43,361 bases of DNA from assembly GCA_029246995.1 (NCBI GenBank), contig JAQWMB010000015.1:1-43361 (forward strand). The letters are read 5' to 3'. Under the pieces are notes generated by a model. The model was not told the DNA's origin and made no database searches. It worked only from the letters and a program-made list of their open reading frames with translations. This DNA comes from Dehalococcoidia bacterium (lineage in GTDB: Bacteria > Chloroflexota > Dehalococcoidia > UBA2979). Both the position numbers and the translations under genes were made by a program. Below are positions 32,991 through 41,913 of this stretch, in pieces (the first letter of the stretch is position 1; every line of letters begins with the position of its first letter).

Positions 32991-35462
32991 ATGTCTGCAA
33001 AAAGATTCAACAAAAAACAACCAATACCAGATATCTTAACATTGCTTAGGTTTCTTATTAAAAGAAGGCTTGTTGGTTTTTGTTTTATAGTAATTGGGAT
33101 AATGAATATTCCAGGAATTATTGCACTACCAAGCACACTAGAAGATATCACAAACTCCGTTATTAAAAATATTGGGGTTATGTCCTATATGATATCTGCT
33201 TTGATGATAACCACTGGATTTGCACTATATATACAAGAGTACAAGTGGTTTAAAATACATCTTAGGCATATTTTTGGATTAAGCCTCTTACTTGTATTTC
33301 TTACTGGTTTACTAGGGCTTTTCTCTCCAAGTTTATTAATAGATTCAGTCAAATTAGATGCTAGTAGCTTAACTGGTGAATATGGTAAATATCTTAATCA
33401 ACAGATAAATAGAAGAATTTTATGGAGCTTGTCATTCGTTTTTGGCTTCTTGCTTGTATGGCCATACACATCATTATTGTTTAGTCAAAAAATTTATAAA
33501 ATTATAAAATTATATATTACATTTAGAAATATCTCTGTTTGCTTACGATACATTTTTGCATCAATAAATGTTATTTTCAAATCAATAAAATTCATCATAA
33601 AAAAACTTGCATATGGACTTGCGCAATTATTTCCTTCAGAAAATATTGACTTAAATCAAAATAATAGCTTAAATGATATCCCTGATGCAAATATAGATGA
33701 AGAATATCCTGTTAGACCTGAAACAAAATTATCTGAAAAAGTTGATACTTCAGCAAACATAGATAAAACTATTGAGAATAAAACTCCAAAAAAAATCAAA
33801 CAAATAAAAATGGATTTTGAAAGCTCTGTTACTGACTGGCGTCATACATCTGATGGATGGCAGTTACCTCCTTTTGATGTGCTAGCAGAAACATCCATAA
33901 ATGCTAATGAAAAAGTCGACAATCAAGCAAGAGCAACATTAATAATTAATACTTTAAGTTCGTTTGGAGTCGATGCAAAAGTTGTGGAGATTAACGAAGG
34001 GCCAACAGTTACACAATTTGGAGTAGAGCCAGGATGGGATATAAAAGAAAAAATTACCCCTCAACTTGATTCAGATGGGATACAAGTAATTGATAAACAA
34101 GGCGAGCCATTATATAAAAAAGAGGTAACTTCAAGAACAAGGATACGTGTTAATCGTATTACAGCATTGCAAAATGACTTAGCTCTTGCTCTTGCAACAC
34201 CATCATTAAGGATAGAAGCTCCTGTACCAGGCAAGCCAATTGTCGGAATTGAAGTGCCTAATAGTTTAAATTCAATCGTTAATCTGAAAAAATTAATAGA
34301 GAATGAAAAGTTTCACTCTTTTAAAGAAAAAAATAATCTTCCTGTTGCGCTTGGACAAGGTGTTTCAGGTGAACCTCTATTAATCGATCTGGCAAAAATG
34401 CCTCACTTACTTATCGCAGGAGCAACAGGCTCAGGTAAATCAGTATGTTTGTCAGGAATTATAAGTTGTTTATTAATGAATCATTCACCATCAGAATTAA
34501 GATTTATTTTGATAGATCCTAAGAGGGTGGAACTAACACAATTTGCTAAAATACCTCATTTAGCATTTAGTGAAATAGTGGTTGATACTGATAAGGTCGT
34601 AAGCACTTTAAGGGCAGTTATAAATGAAATGGAAAATAGATATAAGAGGTTTGGAAGTTTAAAAGTTCGAAATATTCAAACTTATAATGAAAAATATCCT
34701 GACGACCCTTTACCTTATTGGGTGGTTATCGTCGATGAATTAGCAGATTTAATGCTTTCTGCTTCATTTGAAGTGGAAACACAGTTAGTAAGACTTGCTC
34801 AATTAGCTCGTGCAACAGGTATTCATCTAATAATAGCAACTCAAAGACCATCTGTAGATGTTATTACTGGTTTGATTAAGGCTAACTTTCCAACAAGAAT
34901 TGCTTTTGCTGTCACGTCACAGATAGATTCGAGAACAGTAATTGATAGTGCTGGTGCAGAGAAATTATTAGGACGAGGAGATATGCTCTTCCTCTCTCCG
35001 AATGCCCAAAAACCTAAAAGAATACAGGGTGTATATGTTGATGATACTGAAATTGAAAAAATTGTACATTTTTGGACTGATGATAAATTTGAAGAATTGA
35101 AACCCGAAAAACAAGATCATCTCATTGTAGAGGCAGTAATTGCTAACGAAAAAATTGAAAACAATAAAATGCAAAAAACAGATGACCTCTATCCAAATGT
35201 TATTGAATTAATTAGTGAACTTGAAACCGTTTCAGTCTCACTTCTACAAAGAAAATTGCGAATTGGATACCCTCGTGCGGCCAGATTAATGGACGAGTTA
35301 GAGGAAAATAACAAAGTTTCTCCTGCTGAAAAAGGCCAAAATTTACGAAAAGTTATTAAAAATGACTCTTCAAATAATCTAGATATTTCAAATATAGAAG
35401 ACGAGATTCCAGGTACAGTAAATAATAATATTAGGAATGATAGCGATACAATTATTGATTAA
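32991..35462 (+). CDS. ftsK: DNA translocase FtsK/SpoIIIE
   Basis: Septum-anchored hexameric pump that moves chromosome ends and triggers dimer resolution. The 823 residues have four N-terminal transmembrane segments (about 25-165), a short polar linker, then the motor: Walker A GATGSGKS at 477-484, FILIDPKRVEL, Walker B VVIVDELADLM, and IIATQRPSVDVITG. A C-terminal winged-helix gamma domain (SLLQRKLRIGYPRAARLMDE) normally reads KOPS-type polar sequences. The linker is short compared with E. coli FtsK. ATG start. Confidence 0.95.
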   Translation: MSAKRFNKKQPIPDILTLLRFLIKRRLVGFCFIVIGIMNIPGIIALPSTLEDITNSVIKNIGVMSYMISALMITTGFALYIQEYKWFKIHLRHIFGLSLLLVFLTGLLGLFSPSLLIDSVKLDASSLTGEYGKYLNQQINRRILWSLSFVFGFLLVWPYTSLLFSQKIYKIIKLYITFRNISVCLRYIFASINVIFKSIKFIIKKLAYGLAQLFPSENIDLNQNNSLNDIPDANIDEEYPVRPETKLSEKVDTSANIDKTIENKTPKKIKQIKMDFESSVTDWRHTSDGWQLPPFDVLAETSINANEKVDNQARATLIINTLSSFGVDAKVVEINEGPTVTQFGVEPGWDIKEKITPQLDSDGIQVIDKQGEPLYKKEVTSRTRIRVNRITALQNDLALALATPSLRIEAPVPGKPIVGIEVPNSLNSIVNLKKLIENEKFHSFKEKNNLPVALGQGVSGEPLLIDLAKMPHLLIAGATGSGKSVCLSGIISCLLMNHSPSELRFILIDPKRVELTQFAKIPHLAFSEIVVDTDKVVSTLRAVINEMENRYKRFGSLKVRNIQTYNEKYPDDPLPYWVVIVDELADLMLSASFEVETQLVRLAQLARATGIHLIIATQRPSVDVITGLIKANFPTRIAFAVTSQIDSRTVIDSAGAEKLLGRGDMLFLSPNAQKPKRIQGVYVDDTEIEKIVHFWTDDKFEELKPEKQDHLIVEAVIANEKIENNKMQKTDDLYPNVIELISELETVSVSLLQRKLRIGYPRAARLMDELEENNKVSPAEKGQNLRKVIKNDSSNNLDISNIEDEIPGTVNNNIRNDSDTIID

Positions 35463-35502
35463 GCAGAATCAAAACATTTAATAATTATGTTATTGTCAAT
35501 TC

Positions 35503-37959
35503 ATGTCAATTTTTAAAAATATAAATGTACTTGATCTGTCTTTAGGGCCTGCAGGGGGCTTAACCACAATGGTCATGGCAGATTTTGGTGCTAATGTTAT
35601 TAAAGTCGAACCACCTACAGGGGACCCTTTTAGATCAATGCCTTCTAGTGAAAGTTGGATGCGTGGCAAAAAAAGTCGGGTGATTGATTTAAAGTCTAAA
35701 AATGGACAATCTCAATTAAAGGAATTAATTTTAAATACCGATATAATTTTAACAAACAGCAGGCCAATAAAAGCAAAATTGCTCAATCTAGATGATAAAT
35801 CGATTAGGAAATTAAATAAAAATATCATTCATTGTTCAATTACTGGTTTTGAACGAAAAGGAAACTTGGCGAATATTCCTGGATATGAAGGATTAATTGC
35901 TGCTAAATCAGGATACATGATGACCTTTGAAGGAATTGGAAAAGATATAGTAACAAATCAATATCGTGAAGGGCCAGTATACTCAGCAGTATTATTAGCA
36001 ACACATGCGGCTTCTCAAATAGCCTTACAATCAATTACTGCAGCTTTAATATACAGAGAAAAATCTGGTATGGGCCAGTATATAGAAACAAGTCTTTTAA
36101 GAGGCATGATACCTATTGATACTGCCGGTTTATTTATTGCCCAAATTCGTGAAAGATTAAAGGATAAATTGCCAAAAGCAGTTGATCCTGAATTTGGCAT
36201 GTTGCCAGCTTTAGGCTATCATCCAATACCCACAAAAGATGGCAGATGGATACAATTAGCTGGATTAGTTAGCCATTTATTTCATGCATTTATAGATGCA
36301 GCAGGATTGAATAAGATATATGAAAATCCTAAATTTTTAGAACCTAGAGAAATGTCTAATAAGGATAAAGATCAACTAGCCAAAATTATAGCAAAAAGAA
36401 CGATGGGGAAAAATGCAGACCAATGGATGAATTTATTTGTTGAAAATGGAAACGTTGCTGCTGAAGAATGGAATAGCACTAATGAAGCAATGAGCCACCC
36501 GCAAGTCTTATATAATAAAGATGTATGGGAGTATGCAAGTAAAGAATTAGGTTTAATCAAACAATTAGGACCACTTGCACATTTTAGTAACAATAAAGCA
36601 AATCATCCTGGTGCGAAACCAAAAATTAATCAACATAGCGACTATGCCTGGCCAAAAAGAAAAAGCAAAAAAAATAATCCTCCTAACAAAAAAATAAAAA
36701 AAGGACCATTAGATGGTTTAATTTTTTTAGAGTTTGCATCAATTATAGCAGCTCCCTATGCATGTACAATTCTTGGTGAGCTTGGTGCACGTGTTATTAA
36801 AATTGAACCAATTGAAGGTGACAATTTTCGTGTAGGAGCAAACCCAGGCACTGGCAAACAAATCAAAGGCTTAGGTGCAATTAAAACAACATCAAATAAA
36901 GAAAGTATTTGCATTGATTTAAAATCTAAAGAGGGAATTAAAATTGCTCATGAACTTATAAAAAAAGCAGCTGGGATGCTTCACAACTATAGGCCAGGTG
37001 TAACAGACAAGCTTGAGATCGATTATAAAACAGTAAAAAAAATAAATTCAAAAATTGTATACGTATCAGCATGGGGTTATGGGAAGTCTGGTCCATATGC
37101 ACATCGACCAACTGCTGCACCAGGCGTTGGCGCCGCAATGGGAGGTGCATTGAAACAATTCGGAGGCACTCTTCCAAAAACTTATAAAAATAATTTATCT
37201 AAAAGCATAGAAGCAGCAATAAAAATCTATACGGCAAATCCTGGTAGTTCAGATTACAATGCAGCTCATATTATTGCATCAGCAGCAATTATGGGATTAT
37301 ACGCGCAACAAAAGAATGGAACTGGGCAAGAAATTGATTGTAATATGTTAGCTGCAAATGCATACGCAAATTTTGATTATTTTATTGATTACAAAACTAT
37401 CGACCACAAAAATAAAATTAATAAAGAAATTACAGGCTTAAATGCATCATATAGACTTTACAAAACAAAAAAGGGTTGGGTATTTTTTGCTTGTCAAAAT
37501 AAAAATGATTGGGCTAACTTTATTAATTATATCAATCACAAAAAATTTGATAAAAAACCCAATTTTGATCTCCCTGAAAATATAATTGATTTGAAGACAA
37601 AACATTCACAAATTTTAGAAAAAATTTTTCTACAGCAACCAGCAGCTAAATGGGAAAAGGAACTATCTAAAAAAAGCATTGGATGTGTTGAAGCAAGTCA
37701 ATATCTCCCAGGGACTTTTTGGCATCAGGACGAACATGTTGCAGAAAATGATTTAACAATCGAAGTTGCAAATCCTTTATGGGGAAAAATTCAGCGACAT
37801 GCAACATTAGTGAAGTTTCAATCATTTTTGCACAGAGAGGGTCCACAAATAATGGCTGGACAAAATACTAAAAGAATTCTAAATGAACTAGGCTATAAAA
37901 AAAATATAATTAATTCGTTATATGAAAAGAAAATTATTGCAACACATAAAAATAAATGA
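35503..37959 (+). CDS. class III CoA-transferase, tandem CaiB/BaiF fusion
   Basis: The 818 residues hold two CaiB/BaiF (family III) CoA-transferase domains in one chain: about 1-385 and about 405-818, joined by a Lys/Asn/Pro-rich linker. Domain 1 starts INVLDLSLGPAGGLTTMVMA, domain 2 starts DGLIFLEFASIIAAPYACT; both have the VIKVEPP/VIKIEPI strand. The catalytic Asp expected 25 residues before the GQ of GxGQ is Asp584 in domain 2 (SSDYNAAHIIA) but Thr167 in domain 1 (LLATHAAS), so domain 1 looks inactive. The acyl-CoA substrate cannot be deduced. ATG start without a clear Shine-Dalgarno; the stop codon lies inside the terminator hairpin. Confidence 0.87.
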   Translation: MSIFKNINVLDLSLGPAGGLTTMVMADFGANVIKVEPPTGDPFRSMPSSESWMRGKKSRVIDLKSKNGQSQLKELILNTDIILTNSRPIKAKLLNLDDKSIRKLNKNIIHCSITGFERKGNLANIPGYEGLIAAKSGYMMTFEGIGKDIVTNQYREGPVYSAVLLATHAASQIALQSITAALIYREKSGMGQYIETSLLRGMIPIDTAGLFIAQIRERLKDKLPKAVDPEFGMLPALGYHPIPTKDGRWIQLAGLVSHLFHAFIDAAGLNKIYENPKFLEPREMSNKDKDQLAKIIAKRTMGKNADQWMNLFVENGNVAAEEWNSTNEAMSHPQVLYNKDVWEYASKELGLIKQLGPLAHFSNNKANHPGAKPKINQHSDYAWPKRKSKKNNPPNKKIKKGPLDGLIFLEFASIIAAPYACTILGELGARVIKIEPIEGDNFRVGANPGTGKQIKGLGAIKTTSNKESICIDLKSKEGIKIAHELIKKAAGMLHNYRPGVTDKLEIDYKTVKKINSKIVYVSAWGYGKSGPYAHRPTAAPGVGAAMGGALKQFGGTLPKTYKNNLSKSIEAAIKIYTANPGSSDYNAAHIIASAAIMGLYAQQKNGTGQEIDCNMLAANAYANFDYFIDYKTIDHKNKINKEITGLNASYRLYKTKKGWVFFACQNKNDWANFINYINHKKFDKKPNFDLPENIIDLKTKHSQILEKIFLQQPAAKWEKELSKKSIGCVEASQYLPGTFWHQDEHVAENDLTIEVANPLWGKIQRHATLVKFQSFLHREGPQIMAGQNTKRILNELGYKKNIINSLYEKKIIATHKNK

Positions 37960-37981
37960 GGCAAATGCCTCATTTATTTTT
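37948..37981. terminator. bidirectional intrinsic terminator
   Basis: A perfect 16-base inverted repeat (AAAAATAAATGAGGCA at 37948-37963 and its complement at 37966-37981) with a core GAGGC/GCCTC. T-rich on the right and A-rich on the left, so it can end both the long plus-strand operon (CoA-transferase) and the convergent solute-binding-protein transcript. The CoA-transferase TGA stop (37957-37959) sits within the left arm. Confidence 0.85.
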
Positions 37982-38000
37982 ATAACTGGCTATAGAAAAA

Positions 38001-39626
38001 TTATGCCAATGTTGTTTCATGTAAGATAAGTTGTGGATCTTCTCTTATCTCATAGCTAGGAATGACTTCAGGTCTCCAAGCCATAAATCGACTCGTGTCG
38101 ACTACAAATAAACCAACTACATCATCGTGCAACAATTTAACATTCTTCTTGTAAACCTCTGCTCGTGCAGCAGGATCAAAAACAGTCAAAGATTCTGCAT
38201 AATTCTTATCAAACTCTGGGTTGTTATAGTATTTAGCAGCATTATCGCTTAAATACCAAGTAAAACAAAAACCAGCATCAAACATGGATGTTGAATGCCA
38301 TGTATTTGCAAAGATAGGAGTACGAGGTGCTCGACCGTAAAGGCCATCACGCCAAGTACTAATATCTATTGTCGCAAGCTCTGATTTAACACCAATATTT
38401 TCATCTAAGAAACCTGCAACAGCAGTAGCCATAGGTACAGCTTCGCTATTTAGAGAATGAGTGTCATATTTTTGCTTAAATCCATTTGGCATACCAGCAT
38501 CTTTCATAAGCTGACGTGCTGCATCTGGATCAAATCCATAGTCTGAAATATTTGATTCATGACCAAGTACATCAGTTACAGTAGGTTGACCCTTTGCAGA
38601 TGCGAAGTATCCAGAATAAATTTCCTTACCAAGAGCATCAATATCAGTAGCTAGATTGTATGCCCTACGAACTCGAACATCATTAGTAGGGTAGCCTTCA
38701 CTTTGCCAACCACTAATATGATAGCCCGCAGTACCGTATGGCGTACTACTTTGAACTTGCACTCCATCCATTGCTGTAACACGCTCTACTTCTTGCAAAG
38801 GAACGGTATCAATCCAATCAACTTCACCTGTTTCAAAGGCAGCTACACGAGTTGTGTGCTCTTTAATGACATTCATTTTCCATGACTTAATACCTACATT
38901 GCCCTTCCAAGAAGATGGTGATTCTACTCCTTCGATTAAAGCATCTTTTACATAGTTAGTAATAAGATACGGACCACTACCTACTGGCCTCACTGCTTGT
39001 TCATTAGGACCTTTAGTTGCATCTTCATAGATATGTCTTGGCTGAATAAATGCAAGAGACATCCTATTTGCCCATGTAGCATCAGGCTTTTTAGTTCTAA
39101 ATCTTACAGTTTTTTCATCAATAACTTCATAGCTCTCAAAAGTGTTAACTCTTGAAATTAATCGAGACTTATTGTCTGGGTTTGCAGCATATTGAATTGT
39201 AAAACCAACATCATCAGCTGTAACTTTTTTACCATCTGACCATTCTGAATCTCTAAGATTAAAAACCCATGAACTGTCCTTTGGATCTACTTCCCAAGAA
39301 GTAGCCAAGTATGGCTTTAAATAAGGTCCATCTGGTCCTTGATAAGTCGTGCAAACATTCTCATAACATGCAGCCCATTCAACAGAACGACGTGAAGCTA
39401 AGTTAGGGTTCATCGTTTCACCTAAAGAACCCTTCCCAAAGGTTAAATGAGTTGCTTTAGCAGCCTGCGGAGCAGAAGTAGTAGCTGCAGGCGTCGAAGA
39501 TGAAGAATCATCATCACCACAACCTATTACTGATGCCACGGCAAGACCTAAGGTACCAACTGCACCAGCCCTTAGGAAGCTACGCCGATTAATATATTTA
39601 TTACTTATATCTTTAATTTCATCCAT
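38001..39626 (-). CDS. Tat-exported solute-binding lipoprotein, ABC peptide/nickel type (family 5)
   Basis: Substrate-binding protein of a Dpp/Opp-like ABC importer. The 541 residues have a twin-arginine signal NRRSFLRAGAVGTLGLAVA (Arg14-Arg15) followed by lipobox VIGC with Cys36 and a Ser/Asp-rich linker, so it is exported folded and lipid-anchored. The SBP_bac_5 fold is seen in YLKPYLATSWEVDPKDSSW, FNLRDSEWSDGKKVTADDV, RPVGSGPYLI and VRVRRAYNLATDI. ATG start with AAGGGAGA upstream. No permease or ATPase genes adjoin. Ligand unknown: peptides, nickel or other oligomers are family options. The tatAC genes in this window could export it. Confidence 0.9.
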   Translation of the reverse strand: MDEIKDISNKYINRRSFLRAGAVGTLGLAVASVIGCGDDDSSSSTPAATTSAPQAAKATHLTFGKGSLGETMNPNLASRRSVEWAACYENVCTTYQGPDGPYLKPYLATSWEVDPKDSSWVFNLRDSEWSDGKKVTADDVGFTIQYAANPDNKSRLISRVNTFESYEVIDEKTVRFRTKKPDATWANRMSLAFIQPRHIYEDATKGPNEQAVRPVGSGPYLITNYVKDALIEGVESPSSWKGNVGIKSWKMNVIKEHTTRVAAFETGEVDWIDTVPLQEVERVTAMDGVQVQSSTPYGTAGYHISGWQSEGYPTNDVRVRRAYNLATDIDALGKEIYSGYFASAKGQPTVTDVLGHESNISDYGFDPDAARQLMKDAGMPNGFKQKYDTHSLNSEAVPMATAVAGFLDENIGVKSELATIDISTWRDGLYGRAPRTPIFANTWHSTSMFDAGFCFTWYLSDNAAKYYNNPEFDKNYAESLTVFDPAARAEVYKKNVKLLHDDVVGLFVVDTSRFMAWRPEVIPSYEIREDPQLILHETTLA

Positions 39627-39667
39627 AAATAATCTCCCTTCAAGTTAATAGAATAAAATACAAATTA

Positions 39668-39717
39668 TTTCTTGAAAAAAGAACAACCTCAGGATATGTA
39701 ACATTTTCTTGAGAAAA
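39668..39717. repeat. paired TTTCTTGARAAAA elements in a divergent promoter region
   Basis: Two 13-bp near-palindromes, TTTCTTGAAAAAA at 39668-39680 and TTTCTTGAGAAAA at 39705-39717, differ at one base and start 37 bp apart. The second extends to a perfect inverted repeat TTTTCT-TG-AGAAAA (39704-39717). They lie between the divergently transcribed solute-binding-protein and crotonase genes, so they could be operators. AT-richness makes chance occurrence possible. Confidence 0.4.
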
Positions 39718-39720
39718 ATC

Positions 39721-39748
39721 TTGTAAGTTAATTATAAAACTGTATAGT
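39721..39748 (+). promoter_or_regulatory. candidate promoter for the crotonase gene
   Basis: TTGTAA at 39721-39726 and TATAGT at 39743-39748 with 16-bp spacing, about 45 nt before the ATG at 39794 and immediately right of the second TTTCTTGAGAAAA element, so a bound protein there would abut the -35 box. Confidence 0.4.
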
Positions 39749-39793
39749 TACTTTTACAATATAAAATATACTTTTAGTGTTCTAAGGTGATTC

Positions 39794-40573
39794 ATGTCAA
39801 TTGATGTATCAAGTCAAAATCATATCTCAATAGTCATAATAAATAATCCACCTGTAAATGCATTGGCAAGAGCAGACGTTATGTCTATTATGGATCATTT
39901 TATGGCACTTGGTGCAAGCGATGGGATCAGAGCTGCAATCTTAACAGGTGCTGGAACAAAAGCATTTTGTGCTGGGCTTGATTATAAGCGTGGAGGTGAC
40001 AGAGGTGGTGATTATGGAGTATATAAAGATCCTAGAGACCGCGGTGCTGACGGAGGAGGAGCAGATGCAATATGGGATTGTAGAGTTCCAGTTATTGGTG
40101 CGATAAATGGACCGGCATTAGGTGGTGGTCTTGTAATGGCAGCATGTTGTGACTACCTTATAGGTTCTACAAATGCTCAATTTGGTTTACCACAAATTTG
40201 GATGGGTAGTCTCGGTGGTGGTGGCCATGCATATAGAATTTTCCCTCAAGGATTAGCTAGAAGAATGCAATATACTGGGGAATATGTTAGTGCTAAAAGA
40301 GCGTTTGAAGTAGGCGCATTACAAGAACTTGTAGACCCTGAAAAATTAATGGATAGAGCACTAGAAGAAGCGAACAAGCTATCTACTAAAGTACCGGAAG
40401 GGATGAAAGCAGCTAAAGAAGCATTAAATCTTATGGAGTTAGCAATGCCTGATATTAGGATGGCACATAAAATTGAACAACCAATTATGGCAAGAATGCG
40501 TGGCAGCAAAGATCAAAAAGAAGCTAGAGAAGCATGGCTAGAACATCGTGAACCAAAATTTAGTGATGAGTAA
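39794..40573 (+). CDS. crotonase-superfamily (enoyl-CoA hydratase/isomerase) protein
   Basis: The 259 residues have the crotonase fold: oxyanion-hole segment TKAFCAGLDYKR near 55-66 and second oxyanion segment NGPALGGGLVMAACCDY near 110, then AQFGLPQIWMGSLGGGGHAYR. Both catalytic glutamates of true enoyl-CoA hydratase are replaced: the GGGCEL position reads GGGLVM and the QPEI position reads LPQI. It may therefore be an isomerase, thioesterase, lyase or dehalogenase-like member acting on an unknown CoA ester. A Gly/Asp-rich insert (KRGGDRGGDYGVYKDPRDRG) follows the first oxyanion segment. ATG start with AAGGTG upstream. It converges on an acyl-CoA dehydrogenase gene one base away. Confidence 0.87.
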   Translation: MSIDVSSQNHISIVIINNPPVNALARADVMSIMDHFMALGASDGIRAAILTGAGTKAFCAGLDYKRGGDRGGDYGVYKDPRDRGADGGGADAIWDCRVPVIGAINGPALGGGLVMAACCDYLIGSTNAQFGLPQIWMGSLGGGGHAYRIFPQGLARRMQYTGEYVSAKRAFEVGALQELVDPEKLMDRALEEANKLSTKVPEGMKAAKEALNLMELAMPDIRMAHKIEQPIMARMRGSKDQKEAREAWLEHREPKFSDE

Positions 40574-40574
40574 T

Positions 40575-41801
40575 TTAACCTCGCGGCAATCCTAGTCCTC
40601 TTGTAGCAATAATGTTGCGTTGTATCTCAGAAGTTCCACCAGCAATAGTCGAAGATATGTCATGCACATGTTTTTGTGTAAATTTTGAATGCATTGGAGC
40701 CCACTTGCTATTTGGGTCCCAGATATTTGCATATAATCCAAATGCCTTTATGCCAGTATTATTTAATCGCTGAGTTAATTCAGAATTAAATAATTTTGTT
40801 GTAGATGCTTCTTGATTTGGAATTAAACCTGCATTTTGCATAGAAATAATACGTAGAGAGAAGTTATAACCGACTTCGCATTCAATATAACGATCAGCGA
40901 TTGCATTCTTAATAGATTGAAAATGGGTATATTGAATAAATTTATTACTGCGAATTCTAAGAAAATCAATTAATGATTTAATAAATTTCTTTTTTTCAAT
41001 CATACCGGTTATATTGGACCTTTCATGATCTAAAAGAGTCATTGCTACATACCATCCACGATTTTCTTCTCCAATACGTTGTTTTATAGGTATTCTTACA
41101 TCTTGATAAAAGGTTTCATTTGTAGCATGCTCCCAGCCACCGCTAATAATTGGACGAATATCGATGCCATCTTGATTAATATCCATATAAACAAAAGAAA
41201 TTCCTCGATGCTTAGGAGCATCTTTATCAGTTCGAACTAACACAAATATCCAGTCTGCTTTATGTGCTGATGATGTCCATATTTTTTGACCGTTAAGAAC
41301 ATAATCATCTCCATCTTTTGATGCCCTTGTTTGTAAAGATGCAAGGTCAGAGCCAGCTCCTGGTTCTGAATAACCTTGCGCCCAAGTAACTTCACCAGAT
41401 AAAATTGGTGGTAATAATTCTTTTTTTTGTGCTTCAGTTCCATGAAGAACAATTGTTGGGCCTAACATATTAACTCCAGGCCCAGCTACAGGAGGAACAC
41501 CATGCCAAGCAAATTCAGAACGTAAAATAAATTGTTCCATTGGTGAGAGACCCCCACCACCATATTCTTTTGGCCAATGCGGTGCAACCCATTGATTTTT
41601 TGCTAAGGCATTAACCCACATAGATGCAGCTTGACGAGCTTCCTCTGACCCTACTTTAAAATCATATTGCCAACCACCAGTATGACCTTCAGCAATGCGT
41701 TCAGGAGAAGGATGTTTATAATAATTAGGCACCGAAGAATTTAAAAATTTAACTACCTTATCTCGAAATTTTTTTTGAGATTTATTATCTAGCCAGTCCA
41801 A
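40575..41801 (-). CDS. acyl-CoA dehydrogenase
   Basis: FAD enzyme introducing an alpha,beta double bond into acyl-CoA and passing electrons to ETF. The 408 residues show WPKEYGGGGLSPMEQFIL, GYSEPGAGSDLASLQTRA (FAD/substrate signature), LNGQKIWTSSAHKADW, GGWEHATNETFYQDVRIP and C-terminal IAGGTSEIQRNIIATRGLG. The usual Glu base of short/medium-chain enzymes (EGT) is Gly here (GGT), as in several other subfamilies. The start is TTG at 41801 with AGGA seven nt upstream; it gives the normal N-terminus. It could work with the crotonase homologue next door, but the substrate is unknown. Confidence 0.92.
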   Translation of the reverse strand: MDWLDNKSQKKFRDKVVKFLNSSVPNYYKHPSPERIAEGHTGGWQYDFKVGSEEARQAASMWVNALAKNQWVAPHWPKEYGGGGLSPMEQFILRSEFAWHGVPPVAGPGVNMLGPTIVLHGTEAQKKELLPPILSGEVTWAQGYSEPGAGSDLASLQTRASKDGDDYVLNGQKIWTSSAHKADWIFVLVRTDKDAPKHRGISFVYMDINQDGIDIRPIISGGWEHATNETFYQDVRIPIKQRIGEENRGWYVAMTLLDHERSNITGMIEKKKFIKSLIDFLRIRSNKFIQYTHFQSIKNAIADRYIECEVGYNFSLRIISMQNAGLIPNQEASTTKLFNSELTQRLNNTGIKAFGLYANIWDPNSKWAPMHSKFTQKHVHDISSTIAGGTSEIQRNIIATRGLGLPRG

Positions 41802-41901
41802 TATATTTTCCTTTTTACTTACAATAACATATTTACATATAAAACTCTGTTTACCTTATGTTGATTCATTTGTGATATATAGATAACAATACGCATCAGT
41901 A

Positions 41902-41907
41902 TATAAT
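41902..41907 (+). promoter_or_regulatory. consensus -10 box upstream of the structured RNA
   Basis: A perfect TATAAT, with no strong -35 at normal spacing. It would start transcription near 41914, just before the folded region. The remaining DNA from 41802 to 41901 holds no gene or repeat that I can see. Confidence 0.45.
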
Positions 41908-41913
41908 AATATT

